Origin: an uncultured Acidobacteriaceae bacterium
GTDB lineage: Bacteria > Acidobacteriota > Terriglobia > Terriglobales > Acidobacteriaceae
Assembly: GCA_903911925.1 (NCBI GenBank)
Contig: CAIWFH010000080.1
Location: 18,125-82,124 of the forward strand
Length of the DNA: 64,000 nucleotides
Direction of reading: 5' to 3'
Under the pieces are notes generated by a model that was not told where the DNA came from, did not search any database, and saw only the letters and a program-made list of their open reading frames with translations. Shown piece after piece: positions 15,831 through 24,137 of this stretch; position 1 is the first letter of the stretch; every line of letters begins with the position of its first letter. A program made the translations under genes and the position numbers.

Positions 15831-17825
15831 ATGAACGAGTTCGAAACCAAGCCACTGCCTGAAAACGCCTACCTCCCTCTCAAACCCGGAGAAACCTATA
15901 CGCCCATTGTTCCCGCGGAGGTGAACGTGCCGGAACTTACGGTGCGATCGATCCTTTGGGGCATTGTTTTCTGCGTTCTGTTCACGGTGGCTTCGGCCTA
16001 CTCGGGACTGAAGGTGGGGCAAGGGATGGAAGCCGCCATCCCTATCTCGATTCTGGCCATTGGCCTGGCGCGAATGCACAAGCGGCGGTCGAGCCTGCTT
16101 GAGAACGTGATTATTACCGGCATCGGCGGCGCATCAGGCAGCGTGGCGGCGGGGGCCATTTTTACCCTGCCAGCGCTGTACATTCTGCACCTTGATCCTC
16201 ACCCGGTGCAGACTATTTTTATTTGCCTGGCGGGCGGCTGCCTGGGCGTTCTGTTCCTGATTCCGCTGCGGCGCTATTTTGTGCGGGAGACGCACGGGCA
16301 GTTGCCGTTTCCGGAGGCGACTGCCATCACCGAGGTGCTGGTTACCGGCGAGTCGGGCGGTTCGCAGGCAAAACTGCTGCTGCAGGCTACGGCTATTGCT
16401 GGTGCTTACGACTTCCTGGTGACGACGTTTCACGTGTGGAAGGAATATGTTGACCTGCAATTTGTGCCGGTGATGCGCAGTTTGGCAGACCGCAGCCGGA
16501 TGGTCTTCAGCTTTGACGCCATCAGCTTTATCCTGGGCCTGGGCTACGTGATGGGCTTGCGCAGCGCCATCGTGTTCTGCGCGGGCGGCATCTTCGCGAG
16601 CTTCGTCATGGTGCCGGCCATCTGGTTTTTCGGCCAGCACATTGATTTCGCCGTGTATCCGGCGGTGATTCCCGTGGCCAAGATGACTGCGGTAGAGATC
16701 TATCGCAACTATGTGCGGTTTATGGGCGTGGGGGCAATCGCCACGGCGGGCATCATCGGCATCTTCAAATCGCTGCGCATTGTGGCCGGTTCGTTTGGCA
16801 TCGCGCTGCATGCCTTCCGTCACGGCGAGGCCGCGCACACGGAGCGCACTGACCGCGACATCCCGGTGCTGTCTCTGCTACTGGGAGTGATCGTCAGCTC
16901 GATTTCGGTGGCTCTTTTCTTCTCGCGACTTCAGGTTTCATGGGCTGTGCTGGTGATCGGGCTTGCCATGGTGCTGCTCTTCTCGTTCTTCTTTACTTCG
17001 GTGGCGGCAAATGCCATTGCCGTGACTGCGAACAATCCGGCCTCGGGTATGACCCTGCTTACCGTGATCATCTCTTCGATCGTGCTGCTGAGCTTTGGGC
17101 TTACAGGGACCACCGGCATGTTTTTTGTGATGGCGATTGCGGGCATGGTGTGCACCGCGTTATGCGTTTCAGGGCAGTTCATTACCGATTTGAAGATGGG
17201 CTACTGGCTCGGCTCCACGCCTTCGGCTCAGGAGAAGATCAAGTTTCTCGGCGTGATTGTTTCGGCGATTGCCGCCGGGCTAACCATCATCATGCTGGCG
17301 CAAACATTTCAATTCGGCGAGGCCGCTCCGGGCGATTTGCGGCCGGTGCTGGCGTCGCCGCAGGCTTCAATTCTGAAGGCGCTGGTGGTGGGCTTCATGA
17401 GCCATCAACCGGTCGCGTACGTGCTATTCGGCATCGGCGCGATGATTACGCTGGTGCTGGAGATGCTAGGCAAATCGTCGCTGGTGTTTGCGCTGGGAAT
17501 CTACTTGCCACTGGGACTCACTTCGCCGATGCTGGTGGGCGGTTTTCTCTCGCACTTCCTGAACAAGAAAGCGGAAAAGGCAGGCGGTGAGCAGGGCAAG
17601 AGCATTCGCGAGCGCGGCGTGATTATCGCGTCAGGACTGGTGGCTGGCGGCGCGCTGGGAGGAGTTTTCGGCGCATCGTTGCGGCTGTTCCCGTGGTATC
17701 GCGAAGACCTGATTACGACGCCGTTCTACTTGAACGATGTGGCCTCGCAGTCGGTCGCGATCCTATTGTTTGTTGGCTTGTGCATGTACGTCTGGTTCAA
17801 TTCTTCAAAGAAGAAGGTGTCGTAA
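15831..17825 (+). CDS. OPT-family oligopeptide transporter
   Basis: Proton-coupled oligopeptide transporter, 664 aa, about 14-16 membrane segments. Family features include VPELTVRSILWGIVFCVLF at the first segment, the SAYSGLKVGQGMEAAIP loop, GGASGSVAAGAIFTLPALYIL, and RYFVRETHGQLPFPEATAITEVL. Length is normal for bacterial OPT proteins. The stop TAA shares its last base with the ATG of the next gene, a putative metallopeptidase, so uptake of peptides and their hydrolysis are probably linked. Substrates could also be metal-chelate peptides, as for some relatives. Confidence 0.88.
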   Translation: MNEFETKPLPENAYLPLKPGETYTPIVPAEVNVPELTVRSILWGIVFCVLFTVASAYSGLKVGQGMEAAIPISILAIGLARMHKRRSSLLENVIITGIGGASGSVAAGAIFTLPALYILHLDPHPVQTIFICLAGGCLGVLFLIPLRRYFVRETHGQLPFPEATAITEVLVTGESGGSQAKLLLQATAIAGAYDFLVTTFHVWKEYVDLQFVPVMRSLADRSRMVFSFDAISFILGLGYVMGLRSAIVFCAGGIFASFVMVPAIWFFGQHIDFAVYPAVIPVAKMTAVEIYRNYVRFMGVGAIATAGIIGIFKSLRIVAGSFGIALHAFRHGEAAHTERTDRDIPVLSLLLGVIVSSISVALFFSRLQVSWAVLVIGLAMVLLFSFFFTSVAANAIAVTANNPASGMTLLTVIISSIVLLSFGLTGTTGMFFVMAIAGMVCTALCVSGQFITDLKMGYWLGSTPSAQEKIKFLGVIVSAIAAGLTIIMLAQTFQFGEAAPGDLRPVLASPQASILKALVVGFMSHQPVAYVLFGIGAMITLVLEMLGKSSLVFALGIYLPLGLTSPMLVGGFLSHFLNKKAEKAGGEQGKSIRERGVIIASGLVAGGALGGVFGASLRLFPWYREDLITTPFYLNDVASQSVAILLFVGLCMYVWFNSSKKKVS

Positions 17826-19165
17826 TGGATCAAGTTGGGAAATACATCGCAGACGCGGTATTGAGCATTGACACGCTGTGGGGCGGCGACGTGCTGTGCG
17901 CCTCGGGAACGGGGCGCTTCATTGCGGATTCGTGGTTTTCAGACGAGCCGCTGCCCGTTGCTTACACGCATGCGGCGGCGGCGCGCTTGCGGGAGTGCGG
18001 CGGCGTTACGGGCAAGGACGTTGACGGCAAGGTTGTGGACGAATACCTGCGCGATGTGAAGGTTCAAGACGCCATTGCGGGACTGTACGCAGAAGCAGAG
18101 AAGATTGGCGGTCTGCGCGGGGCTTATCTGAATGGGATGGCGATTTGCATGGGGGCCATGTTTGACCTGGCCATGGAGGTTCTGGGCAAGGGCGACCCGG
18201 TGCCGTATGAGCGCTCTGTGGTGGCGTCAACGGGGAAAGCACCTGAGCCCTCGCGGCCTGAAAAGAAGCGGGAGCGCGTGGCCGAGCTGCTGGGCCGGGC
18301 CGGGTATGCGTCGACGAACGGGGCGGGATTGCTGGAGGCCGTGGATGCCTGGCGGCGCGAGCGCATAAGCCCCATGGCGTCAGTGCGCGCGCTGGGCGCA
18401 GCGGTGATTGCGCATTTTGACAACTTGAGCGCGAAGAACCTGCTGCCTTATCTCCCCAAGGAACTAGCTCGCGTGCCAAGGGCCAATATCGATTTCATGG
18501 CCATCAAGGATGCTTGGTTTTCCGGTTCGATGAATTACCTGGGACGCGCGCGCAATGCCGATGGGACTCCGCAGTACGAGGCGACGTACGAGATCAATGC
18601 TTCATTGCAGATTTCGTTTCCGGAGTTTGAGCAGTTGGTGAGTCACGAGGTTGTGCCGGGGCACGTGACTACCTTTGCTTATCTGCAGGATCTGTATGTC
18701 CGCGGCAAGGCTGGCTTTGAGGCGACCGTGCTGACCATGAATACGCGCGCAGCCACGCTGTTTGAAGGAATCGCGAACAACGCGATTCTGATTGCGCATG
18801 GGGTGACCGAGGTGGAGCAGTTGCCGGATGAAGACATGCAGATCGGCGTGCTGCTGGCCCTGCTGCAGGACGATGCCAAGAACCAATCGTCTTATCTGAC
18901 GTGGGGCGAAAAGAGAGAACAGCCGGAAGTGGCGGCGACACTGCGGCGGGATTTCCTGGTGACTGAAGAGCGCGCGGGAAAGCTCTCAGGCGCGTGGGGA
19001 CGGCATCCGCTGCTGGGCCGGATGTATCTGCCGGCCTACCGCGCAGGAACCGACAAGGTGGCTGAACTGAGGCGGACATATGGCGCGGAGAGCGTGCTGC
19101 CGGCGATTTACGGATGCAACGGGTTGGTGGATATCCAGACTGTGGACCAGGTGCTGAAGGGTTAG
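17825..19165 (+). CDS. Putative metallopeptidase with HExxPGH motif (DUF885-like)
   Basis: 446-aa cytoplasmic protein. The sequence SHEVVPGHVTTFAYLQ contains HEVVPGH at 274-280, the variant zinc motif HExxPGH seen in DUF885 peptidases, and TLFEGIANNAILIAHG about 55 residues later could supply the glutamate ligand. The remainder is helical and I recognise no other domain; there is no signal peptide. The longer frame upstream is antisense-free but lies inside the OPT gene; the ATG at 17825 overlaps the OPT stop (TAATG) and has AAGAAGG upstream. Role in cutting peptides imported by the OPT protein is an inference from the overlap. Confidence 0.7.
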   Translation: MDQVGKYIADAVLSIDTLWGGDVLCASGTGRFIADSWFSDEPLPVAYTHAAAARLRECGGVTGKDVDGKVVDEYLRDVKVQDAIAGLYAEAEKIGGLRGAYLNGMAICMGAMFDLAMEVLGKGDPVPYERSVVASTGKAPEPSRPEKKRERVAELLGRAGYASTNGAGLLEAVDAWRRERISPMASVRALGAAVIAHFDNLSAKNLLPYLPKELARVPRANIDFMAIKDAWFSGSMNYLGRARNADGTPQYEATYEINASLQISFPEFEQLVSHEVVPGHVTTFAYLQDLYVRGKAGFEATVLTMNTRAATLFEGIANNAILIAHGVTEVEQLPDEDMQIGVLLALLQDDAKNQSSYLTWGEKREQPEVAATLRRDFLVTEERAGKLSGAWGRHPLLGRMYLPAYRAGTDKVAELRRTYGAESVLPAIYGCNGLVDIQTVDQVLKG

Positions 19166-19443
19166 GGGAACTCTGATCAGGGCCTCTTTTTCGTTTCACC
19201 TTTCTCGCGGGGGCCGGGGTGTTCGTGCTGGAACCCAATTTCCTGTAGCTGCCGAAGGAAACGGGGAACGTTGGGTGGAAGAAGGTTGTGTTGAAATGCA
19301 GCGAGGCGGCGCCGCTTCGCGGCATGGCAGATTGGCAAGTTGGCGCACGAGTCCTGTCCTTGCGCGGACGCCAAAGCCTGTCTTTTCTTAACAACATTCT
19401 GCTTCAGAGACCAGTCATATGGGCACACAGGCGGATGGCAGAC

Positions 19444-20325
19444 TCACAACAGGCGGAATCGCCCATCGGGGAATCCGCCGACCTCCGGTTGCATGGAGAA
19501 GACGCTGCCTGAAAGCTGGTCGGCAGAACGCGCGCTGGTAATGTAGAGCGTCTTGAACCCGGGACCTCCAAAGGCGCAGGTTGTGGGTGTGGAGATGGGC
19601 AGAGGCACGGTTTTGTCAACTCGTCCATCGGGAGCCACGCGGATAAGGCACGCGGCGCCGGGCCGGGTATTCCAAAGAAAACCTTCGGCATCGATCACCG
19701 ATCCATCGGGCACGCCTTGCGCATGGCCGGCAAAAAATTCTTTCTCCCTGGAGATGGCTCCGCTCGCTTTGTCATAACTGAAGGAATAGATGACGTTTGC
19801 CGTAGTGTCGCCAAAGTAGAACGTTTTACGATCAGGGCTCCAGGCAACGGTGTTTGCGATTCCGATGCCGCTCTTCCACTCCGTTACGGCGTGATCCGGG
19901 TCGACGCGGTAGAGAACCCCGCCGCTAAATTCCACGCCTAGGTTTTCGCCGCGGGTGCCGACGTTATTGCGCATGGTTCCCACCCAGAGCGATCCGCGCG
20001 GATCGACGCGGGCATCGTTCAAGCGCATTTGTGGCGAGGTGGGCAATTGAAACACTGTCTCGATTGCCGAGTGTGTGCGAGGCGACCAGATGACGACCTT
20101 CGATCCTAGGACGAGCAGAAGGCGGTCAGGGTCGGTGGTGAGATTCACTGAAGTTGCCGGCTCGTCGAAGACCCACGTGCGCGTTGATTCACTGGCGGTG
20201 TCGAAGCGGTGGACGAGAAAGCGATTGATGTCAGTCCAGTAGAGGGCATTTTGTTCAGGATGCCAGACGGCGCCTTCACCACAGATGTCGCCGGCCGGCA
20301 CAACGCAACGGATTTTGTCAGTCAT
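19444..20325 (-). CDS. SMP-30/gluconolactonase family protein
   Basis: Calcium- or zinc-dependent lactonase-like six-bladed propeller of 293 aa that opens sugar lactones. Visible family elements are GEGAVWHPEQNALYWTDI near the start (metal Glu), RLNDARVDPRGSLWVGTM near 108-125, and GVPDGSVIDAEGFLW (metal Asp) in the last third. I use the ATG at 20325, which has GAGGT just upstream; an ATG at 20346 lacks a ribosome site. It diverges from an SDR/alcohol-dehydrogenase pair across a 22-bp palindrome, so it probably hydrolyses a lactone formed by one of those oxidations. Confidence 0.85.
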   Translation of the reverse strand: MTDKIRCVVPAGDICGEGAVWHPEQNALYWTDINRFLVHRFDTASESTRTWVFDEPATSVNLTTDPDRLLLVLGSKVVIWSPRTHSAIETVFQLPTSPQMRLNDARVDPRGSLWVGTMRNNVGTRGENLGVEFSGGVLYRVDPDHAVTEWKSGIGIANTVAWSPDRKTFYFGDTTANVIYSFSYDKASGAISREKEFFAGHAQGVPDGSVIDAEGFLWNTRPGAACLIRVAPDGRVDKTVPLPISTPTTCAFGGPGFKTLYITSARSADQLSGSVFSMQPEVGGFPDGRFRLL

Positions 20326-20397
20326 CGTGACCTCATTTTCGCTCATTCGGCGGCCATTTCAAGATTCTCAAGAGAAAAACAGCGGAATCTTCTAGAT

Positions 20398-20419
20398 GAT
20401 ATCCGCGGCCGCGGATATC
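20398..20419. promoter_or_regulatory. Perfect 22-bp palindrome, probable operator
   Basis: The left arm GATATCCGCGG is followed without spacer by its exact reverse complement. It lies 73 bp before the lactonase start on one side and 64 bp before a small ORF and the SDR on the other. A perfect 22-bp palindrome in a divergent promoter is best explained as a dimer binding site. The binding protein is not identified; the nearest regulator in the window is the AraC protein at 28035. Confidence 0.55.
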
Positions 20420-20482
20420 TTGGGTTTGGATCTGGAAAGATGCATCCGCGCAACCGCCCGGTTTTGACGGGAGGATGAATCG

Positions 20483-20611
20483 ATGAGCAGAAATCGATCC
20501 CTAAGCCGCAGCTTTGCCTTGATAGACGGCAGTGCGGCTTACCGGGTTGCAATCGGCCTTCTCGCCGCCGCAATGCCTCTATTGAGTGGGCTAGAGGGGC
20601 TCGGGCGATGA
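20483..20611 (+). CDS. Possible 42-aa small ORF translationally coupled to SDR gene
   Basis: An ATG with a strong GGGAGG about 7 nt upstream opens 42 codons that stop in ATGA overlap with the SDR start at 20608. The peptide has a basic start (MSRNRSLSRS) and one hydrophobic stretch (AIGLLAAAMPLL). No similarity is recognised. It may be a leader peptide controlling the SDR or a small membrane protein; it could also be chance. Confidence 0.35.
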   Translation: MSRNRSLSRSFALIDGSAAYRVAIGLLAAAMPLLSGLEGLGR

Positions 20612-21369
20612 GGCTCGCGCAAAAAATAGCGATCATTACCGGCGCTGCACGGGGTTTGGGAGCCGCCGTGGCGGAGAGATTTGCACGCGAGGGGGCCAGC
20701 GTTGTTGTAGCAGATACGGACGAGACATTGGGCACGGAAGTGGTGTGCCGGGTGCGAGCCGCAGGACGCGAAGCCTATTTTGTGAAAACCGATATATCCA
20801 GCAAGGACTCGGTCAATAACTTGATGGATACGGCGGTGGGTCTCTTCGGACGCATCGACGTGTTGTATAACAACGCAGGGATTTTGCTGGATGGGCGTGA
20901 TCTTCCGGCTCACGAACTCAGCCTTGAGACCTGGGACGCGGTGATGAACGTGAATCTGCGCGGTCCGTTTCTGTGCGCCAAGCACGCCATCAAGCAAATG
21001 CTGAAGCAGGGCGGAGGAAGCATTGTGAACGTTAGCTCAAGGACTGGACTGTTCGGCTGCGCTCCCAAACTGACCGCCTACAGCGCGGGCAAGGCGGGGC
21101 TGATCGGTTTGACGCGGGTGATGGCCGCAGCGTACGCGCGCAGCAACATCAGGGCTAACACAATTATTCCCGGAACCATGGACACGCCAATGAATCGCTA
21201 CCTGTTTGCCGAGAGCGCGACGAGGGAGAGATACCGCTCGCGGATTCCGCTGGGAAGACTGGGGTCGGCGGGCGATATCGAAGGGATCGCGGTGTTTCTG
21301 GCCTCAGACGAATCAGCCTATTGCACCGGTGGGGCATACGTGTGCGACGGCGGCGTGACGACGGTTTGA
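20608..21369 (+). CDS. SDR-family NAD(P)-dependent oxidoreductase
   Basis: Classical short-chain dehydrogenase, 253 aa. Cofactor loop TGAARGLG at 11-18, VADTDE after beta-2 (Asp favours NAD), NNAG near 87-90, and the catalytic Ser in NVSSRTG with Tyr/Lys in TAYSAGKAG; the tail CTGGAYVCDGG is typical. It is gap-free and about 60-65% identical by eye to the SDR at 36552-37313, so the two are recent paralogues. It probably oxidises a sugar or sugar acid hydroxyl, working with the divergent lactonase and the downstream zinc dehydrogenase. The ATG is overlapped by a small upstream ORF. Confidence 0.88.
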   Translation: MRLAQKIAIITGAARGLGAAVAERFAREGASVVVADTDETLGTEVVCRVRAAGREAYFVKTDISSKDSVNNLMDTAVGLFGRIDVLYNNAGILLDGRDLPAHELSLETWDAVMNVNLRGPFLCAKHAIKQMLKQGGGSIVNVSSRTGLFGCAPKLTAYSAGKAGLIGLTRVMAAAYARSNIRANTIIPGTMDTPMNRYLFAESATRERYRSRIPLGRLGSAGDIEGIAVFLASDESAYCTGGAYVCDGGVTTV

Positions 21370-21411
21370 GATGCAAACCAACCCGGAAAGAATAGGTGGA
21401 AGGGAGCCGGC

Positions 21412-22473
21412 ATGAAGGCTGCAGTTTGGCACGGACAGCGCGATGTGCGCATTGAAGATGTGAGTGAACCTCCTGCGCCTCCACCGGGACAGGTTCAGGT
21501 GAGCGTTGCGTGGTGCGGAATTTGCGGGACCGACCTGCACGAGTATGTGGGCGGGCCTCTGTATATTCCGCTTCACAAACCGCACCTGCTCACCGGGGTG
21601 CAGGCGCCGGTCATCATCGGCCATGAGATGGCGGGAACCGTGATCGAGGTGGGAGACGGCGTAAAGGGCTTTGCCGTTGGCGATCGCGTTGCCGCTTGCC
21701 CGATTATCGGCTGCGGGCGGTGCCGGTGGTGCTTGAGCGGGTCAATGGCGCAATGTGACCGCGTGGCTTTCCTGGGCACATCGTGGACCGGCGGCGCGCT
21801 TGCCGGGCGGCTGAACCTGAATGCTTACCAGTGTTTTCACCTGCCCGGCTCGATTTCAGACGAGGTGGGCGCGCTGGTTGAACCGTTCTCGGCAACCGTT
21901 CGGGCGGTTGAGCGGAGTGGGGCGAACAGCGGGGATAACGTGGCCATTATCGGAACCGGGCCCATTGGGCTTATGGCGCTGATGGCTGCACGCATTCGCG
22001 GGGCCAAGCGGGTGGTTGCGTTCGAGATCGCTCAGAAGCGCATTGAGGCGGCGCGGTTGTGCGGCGCAGATGCGGTGATCGATCCGTTGACGGTGGATGC
22101 GGAGAGTGCGGGACTGGAGGCTACCGGCGGGGAAGGCTTCGATGTGGTGATTGAGTGCGCAGGGCAGCCGGCCACTGTGCTGATGGCCGGTAGGCTCACG
22201 CGCACGCGCGGGAAACTGGTGATCATGGGAGTCTTCGAGAAGCCCGCCGCGCTCGATCTTACAGACATCGTGTTCCGCGAGAAAAGCGTCATCGGCAGCA
22301 TGAGCGGTTACGGGCTCTATGACGAAACCATCCGCATGATGACCGACGCGCGCTTCCGCGCCGATGTGCTGATCACCGATCACATCGGGCTCGATGAGTT
22401 GATCAGCAAGGGTTACCATGGCCTGCTGCACGAAACGGAGAATCACGTGAAGATATTGGTGCGGCCGGAGTGA
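21412..22473 (+). CDS. Zinc-dependent medium-chain alcohol dehydrogenase (butanediol/sorbitol DH type)
   Basis: 353-aa MDR enzyme. Catalytic zinc ligands C38 (GICGTD) and H71-E72 (GHEMAG) and the four structural zinc cysteines C101, C104, C107 and C115 are all present. The Rossmann fold starts VAIIGTGPIGLMALMAA near 177-193. Best general match is to 2,3-butanediol, threonine or polyol dehydrogenases; substrate unknown. It sits 42 nt after the SDR and is probably co-transcribed with it. A strong hairpin follows 54 nt after the stop. Confidence 0.87.
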   Translation: MKAAVWHGQRDVRIEDVSEPPAPPPGQVQVSVAWCGICGTDLHEYVGGPLYIPLHKPHLLTGVQAPVIIGHEMAGTVIEVGDGVKGFAVGDRVAACPIIGCGRCRWCLSGSMAQCDRVAFLGTSWTGGALAGRLNLNAYQCFHLPGSISDEVGALVEPFSATVRAVERSGANSGDNVAIIGTGPIGLMALMAARIRGAKRVVAFEIAQKRIEAARLCGADAVIDPLTVDAESAGLEATGGEGFDVVIECAGQPATVLMAGRLTRTRGKLVIMGVFEKPAALDLTDIVFREKSVIGSMSGYGLYDETIRMMTDARFRADVLITDHIGLDELISKGYHGLLHETENHVKILVRPE

Positions 22474-22526
22474 GTTGTTGGAATGAATTTCCAGGGATGA
22501 ACAGGCCAGTTGAGAGTCGTGGTTTC

Positions 22527-22568
22527 CCAGGTCTCAAATTCGAGACCTGGGGCACCCAGCATTTTTTG
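22527..22568 (+). terminator. Hairpin terminator or REP-like element after the dehydrogenase
   Basis: CCCAGGTCTC and GAGACCTGGG form a perfect 10-bp stem with a 6-nt loop, and a run of six T follows 10 nt later. It separates the convergent dehydrogenase and DUF4038 genes and could stop transcription from either side. The sequence, with GGGGCACCC attached, resembles a repeat I associate with acidobacterial genomes, but only one copy is present here. Confidence 0.55.
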
Positions 22569-22584
22569 TGAGGTCCGGCGTCGG

Positions 22585-24018
22585 TTAACGGCGCGCAGCT
22601 TCGAGCAGCAGGACCCAGTCTTCGTCGCCGGCGTGATTTTTGCCGGGGGGCGTGAACTGATGCGATCCGGTGTTGGCTAGTGGACTGCCGGCGATGTCCT
22701 GGTAGCTTCCATTCGACGGATCGAACCATCTGCCTTTGGCGGGACCGCGCAGCTTTGCCATGTTGACAGTGATGGCGCGGGTGGTGGGAACGTAGGCCAC
22801 CACGGTTCCCCCGTCTGCAGTGCGAGCAGCTGTGCAGTAGTCGCTCACGCTCACTCTGGTGTCGACATCGCCAAATGTTCCCAGCCCGCCGGTCACGGTT
22901 ACGTGGTCCTGGTCGGGAACCAGGGCCTGCCAGGGCAGCGAGGAGAAGAACTTCTTCCAGATGCTGAGCTGCTCAACGCCGGGGGTGTCAATCTGGCCCT
23001 GCCATCCATCCTTGAAGGACCAGGTGTACCGATTGCCGTAAAACTGTCCAACTCCGCCTGAGAGCGCCGTCCAGTAATCTTCCTTGCGCAGAACCAGCGG
23101 CGTTCCGAAGTCGGGCGGCGTGCCTACGTCTTCAAGGTCGTAGTGAGCTTCGACGAGATAATCCGGGGCCACCGGCTTTTGGTTGTAGCTGTGCAGGATT
23201 TGGATGTAAGTGGGCGAGTATGTGTAGGTGCTGTTCAGTTCGATGAGCGGAATCCAGCGCGGGTCGTCGAACGATGAGCTGGTACGAACGTGCAGTTCCA
23301 CGGTTTGAAGCTGATGCGGCGCAGCGGAGCGAATCCCCTTCGATACGGCTTGCACAAGATCGTCATCCTCGGGAATGGTCCACAGGTTGAAGTCGTTGCC
23401 GTTGAGCCACATCACGTTTTTGAAGGCGGCGTAACGCTTGCCGAGGAATTGACCGTACGCATAGGCGGCATCCACTCCGTTGTTGCGCAGAGCAGGCAGC
23501 CAGCCAATGGTTTCAATGGGATCGAGGAAGACCAGCAGGTGGTGATTCGCGGCCAACTGAACAATGTGGTCGAGGCGCACAAAGTAGTCTTCATTGGGCT
23601 TGCGCAGGTCGTAATGTTTGTAGTCTGTCCCGCCCGTCACGTATCCAGTGAAGGGCTTGATGCCGTCGGGAGTGGTGGCATCTGTATTGTTTGGATAGTC
23701 ATTTCCGGCGCACATCACGTCGATCCAGCCAAGGGCATTGAAGCCGTGTGCCTCGCGGTCGGCGAAATAGAAATCTGCGTCCTTTTCGCTAAGCCGGCCC
23801 ATCAGACCCTGCGGCGTATCGCCAACGATGAGGAAGGGCTTTCCGGCTTGATCGACCAGGTAGCGGTGATTCGCGCTTACCTTCAACGGGTAGGCAGGAA
23901 CGTGCGATCCATTCTCAGCTGGCTGTGCGGCCGAACAATGCGCCGCAGCCGTGACGAACGCAGCCAGCGCAGCAAAAAGTAGAGCAAATCGGAAGGTAAA
24001 TCTTACTGAAGTATCCAT
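22585..24018 (-). CDS. Secreted DUF4038 (GH140-like) glycosidase with collagenase-type C-terminal domain
   Basis: 477 aa with a signal peptide (FRFALLFAALAAFVTAAAHCSA). DUF4038 core: NHRYLVDQAGKPFLIVGDTPQGLMGRL-type opening split around residues 48-75, FNALGWIDVMC, then VFLDPIETIGW and KNVMWLNGNDFN on the barrel. The final 90 residues (ending GRWFDPSNGSYQDIAGSP and DEDWVLLLEA) match the small beta domain usually paired with DUF4038. Characterised relatives in GH140 remove apiose from plant pectin; that function here is only suggested. AGGAG precedes the ATG. It follows a TonB receptor in the same direction with a hairpin between, a usual glycan-uptake arrangement. Confidence 0.8.
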   Translation of the reverse strand: MDTSVRFTFRFALLFAALAAFVTAAAHCSAAQPAENGSHVPAYPLKVSANHRYLVDQAGKPFLIVGDTPQGLMGRLSEKDADFYFADREAHGFNALGWIDVMCAGNDYPNNTDATTPDGIKPFTGYVTGGTDYKHYDLRKPNEDYFVRLDHIVQLAANHHLLVFLDPIETIGWLPALRNNGVDAAYAYGQFLGKRYAAFKNVMWLNGNDFNLWTIPEDDDLVQAVSKGIRSAAPHQLQTVELHVRTSSSFDDPRWIPLIELNSTYTYSPTYIQILHSYNQKPVAPDYLVEAHYDLEDVGTPPDFGTPLVLRKEDYWTALSGGVGQFYGNRYTWSFKDGWQGQIDTPGVEQLSIWKKFFSSLPWQALVPDQDHVTVTGGLGTFGDVDTRVSVSDYCTAARTADGGTVVAYVPTTRAITVNMAKLRGPAKGRWFDPSNGSYQDIAGSPLANTGSHQFTPPGKNHAGDEDWVLLLEAARR

Positions 24019-24060
24019 TGCGCCGGTCTCCTGTGGAGGTGTACGAAGATTTTAACGCTT

Positions 24061-24102
24061 GCGAAGATAAGCCCCGCCGGTGAAAGCGAGGCTCATCTTC
24101 GC
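24061..24102 (-). terminator. Intercistronic hairpin between TonB receptor and DUF4038 gene
   Basis: GCGAAGATAAGCC and GGCTCATCTTCGC form a 13-bp stem with one mismatch and a 16-nt loop, 36 nt after the TonB receptor stop. A smaller perfect hairpin (GCTCCC-TTC-GGGAGC) lies just upstream at 24119-24133. No U-tract follows, so partial termination or mRNA end protection is more likely than full termination. Confidence 0.5.
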
Positions 24103-24137
24103 GAGAAGGAATCACCTGCTCCCTTCGGGAGCCGCAC

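Noticed and set aside
20398..20419. Engineered restriction-site cassette, because the palindrome contains EcoRV, SacII and NotI-like sites
   Set aside because: Surroundings are ordinary genomic DNA in a divergent promoter; a natural operator explains it.
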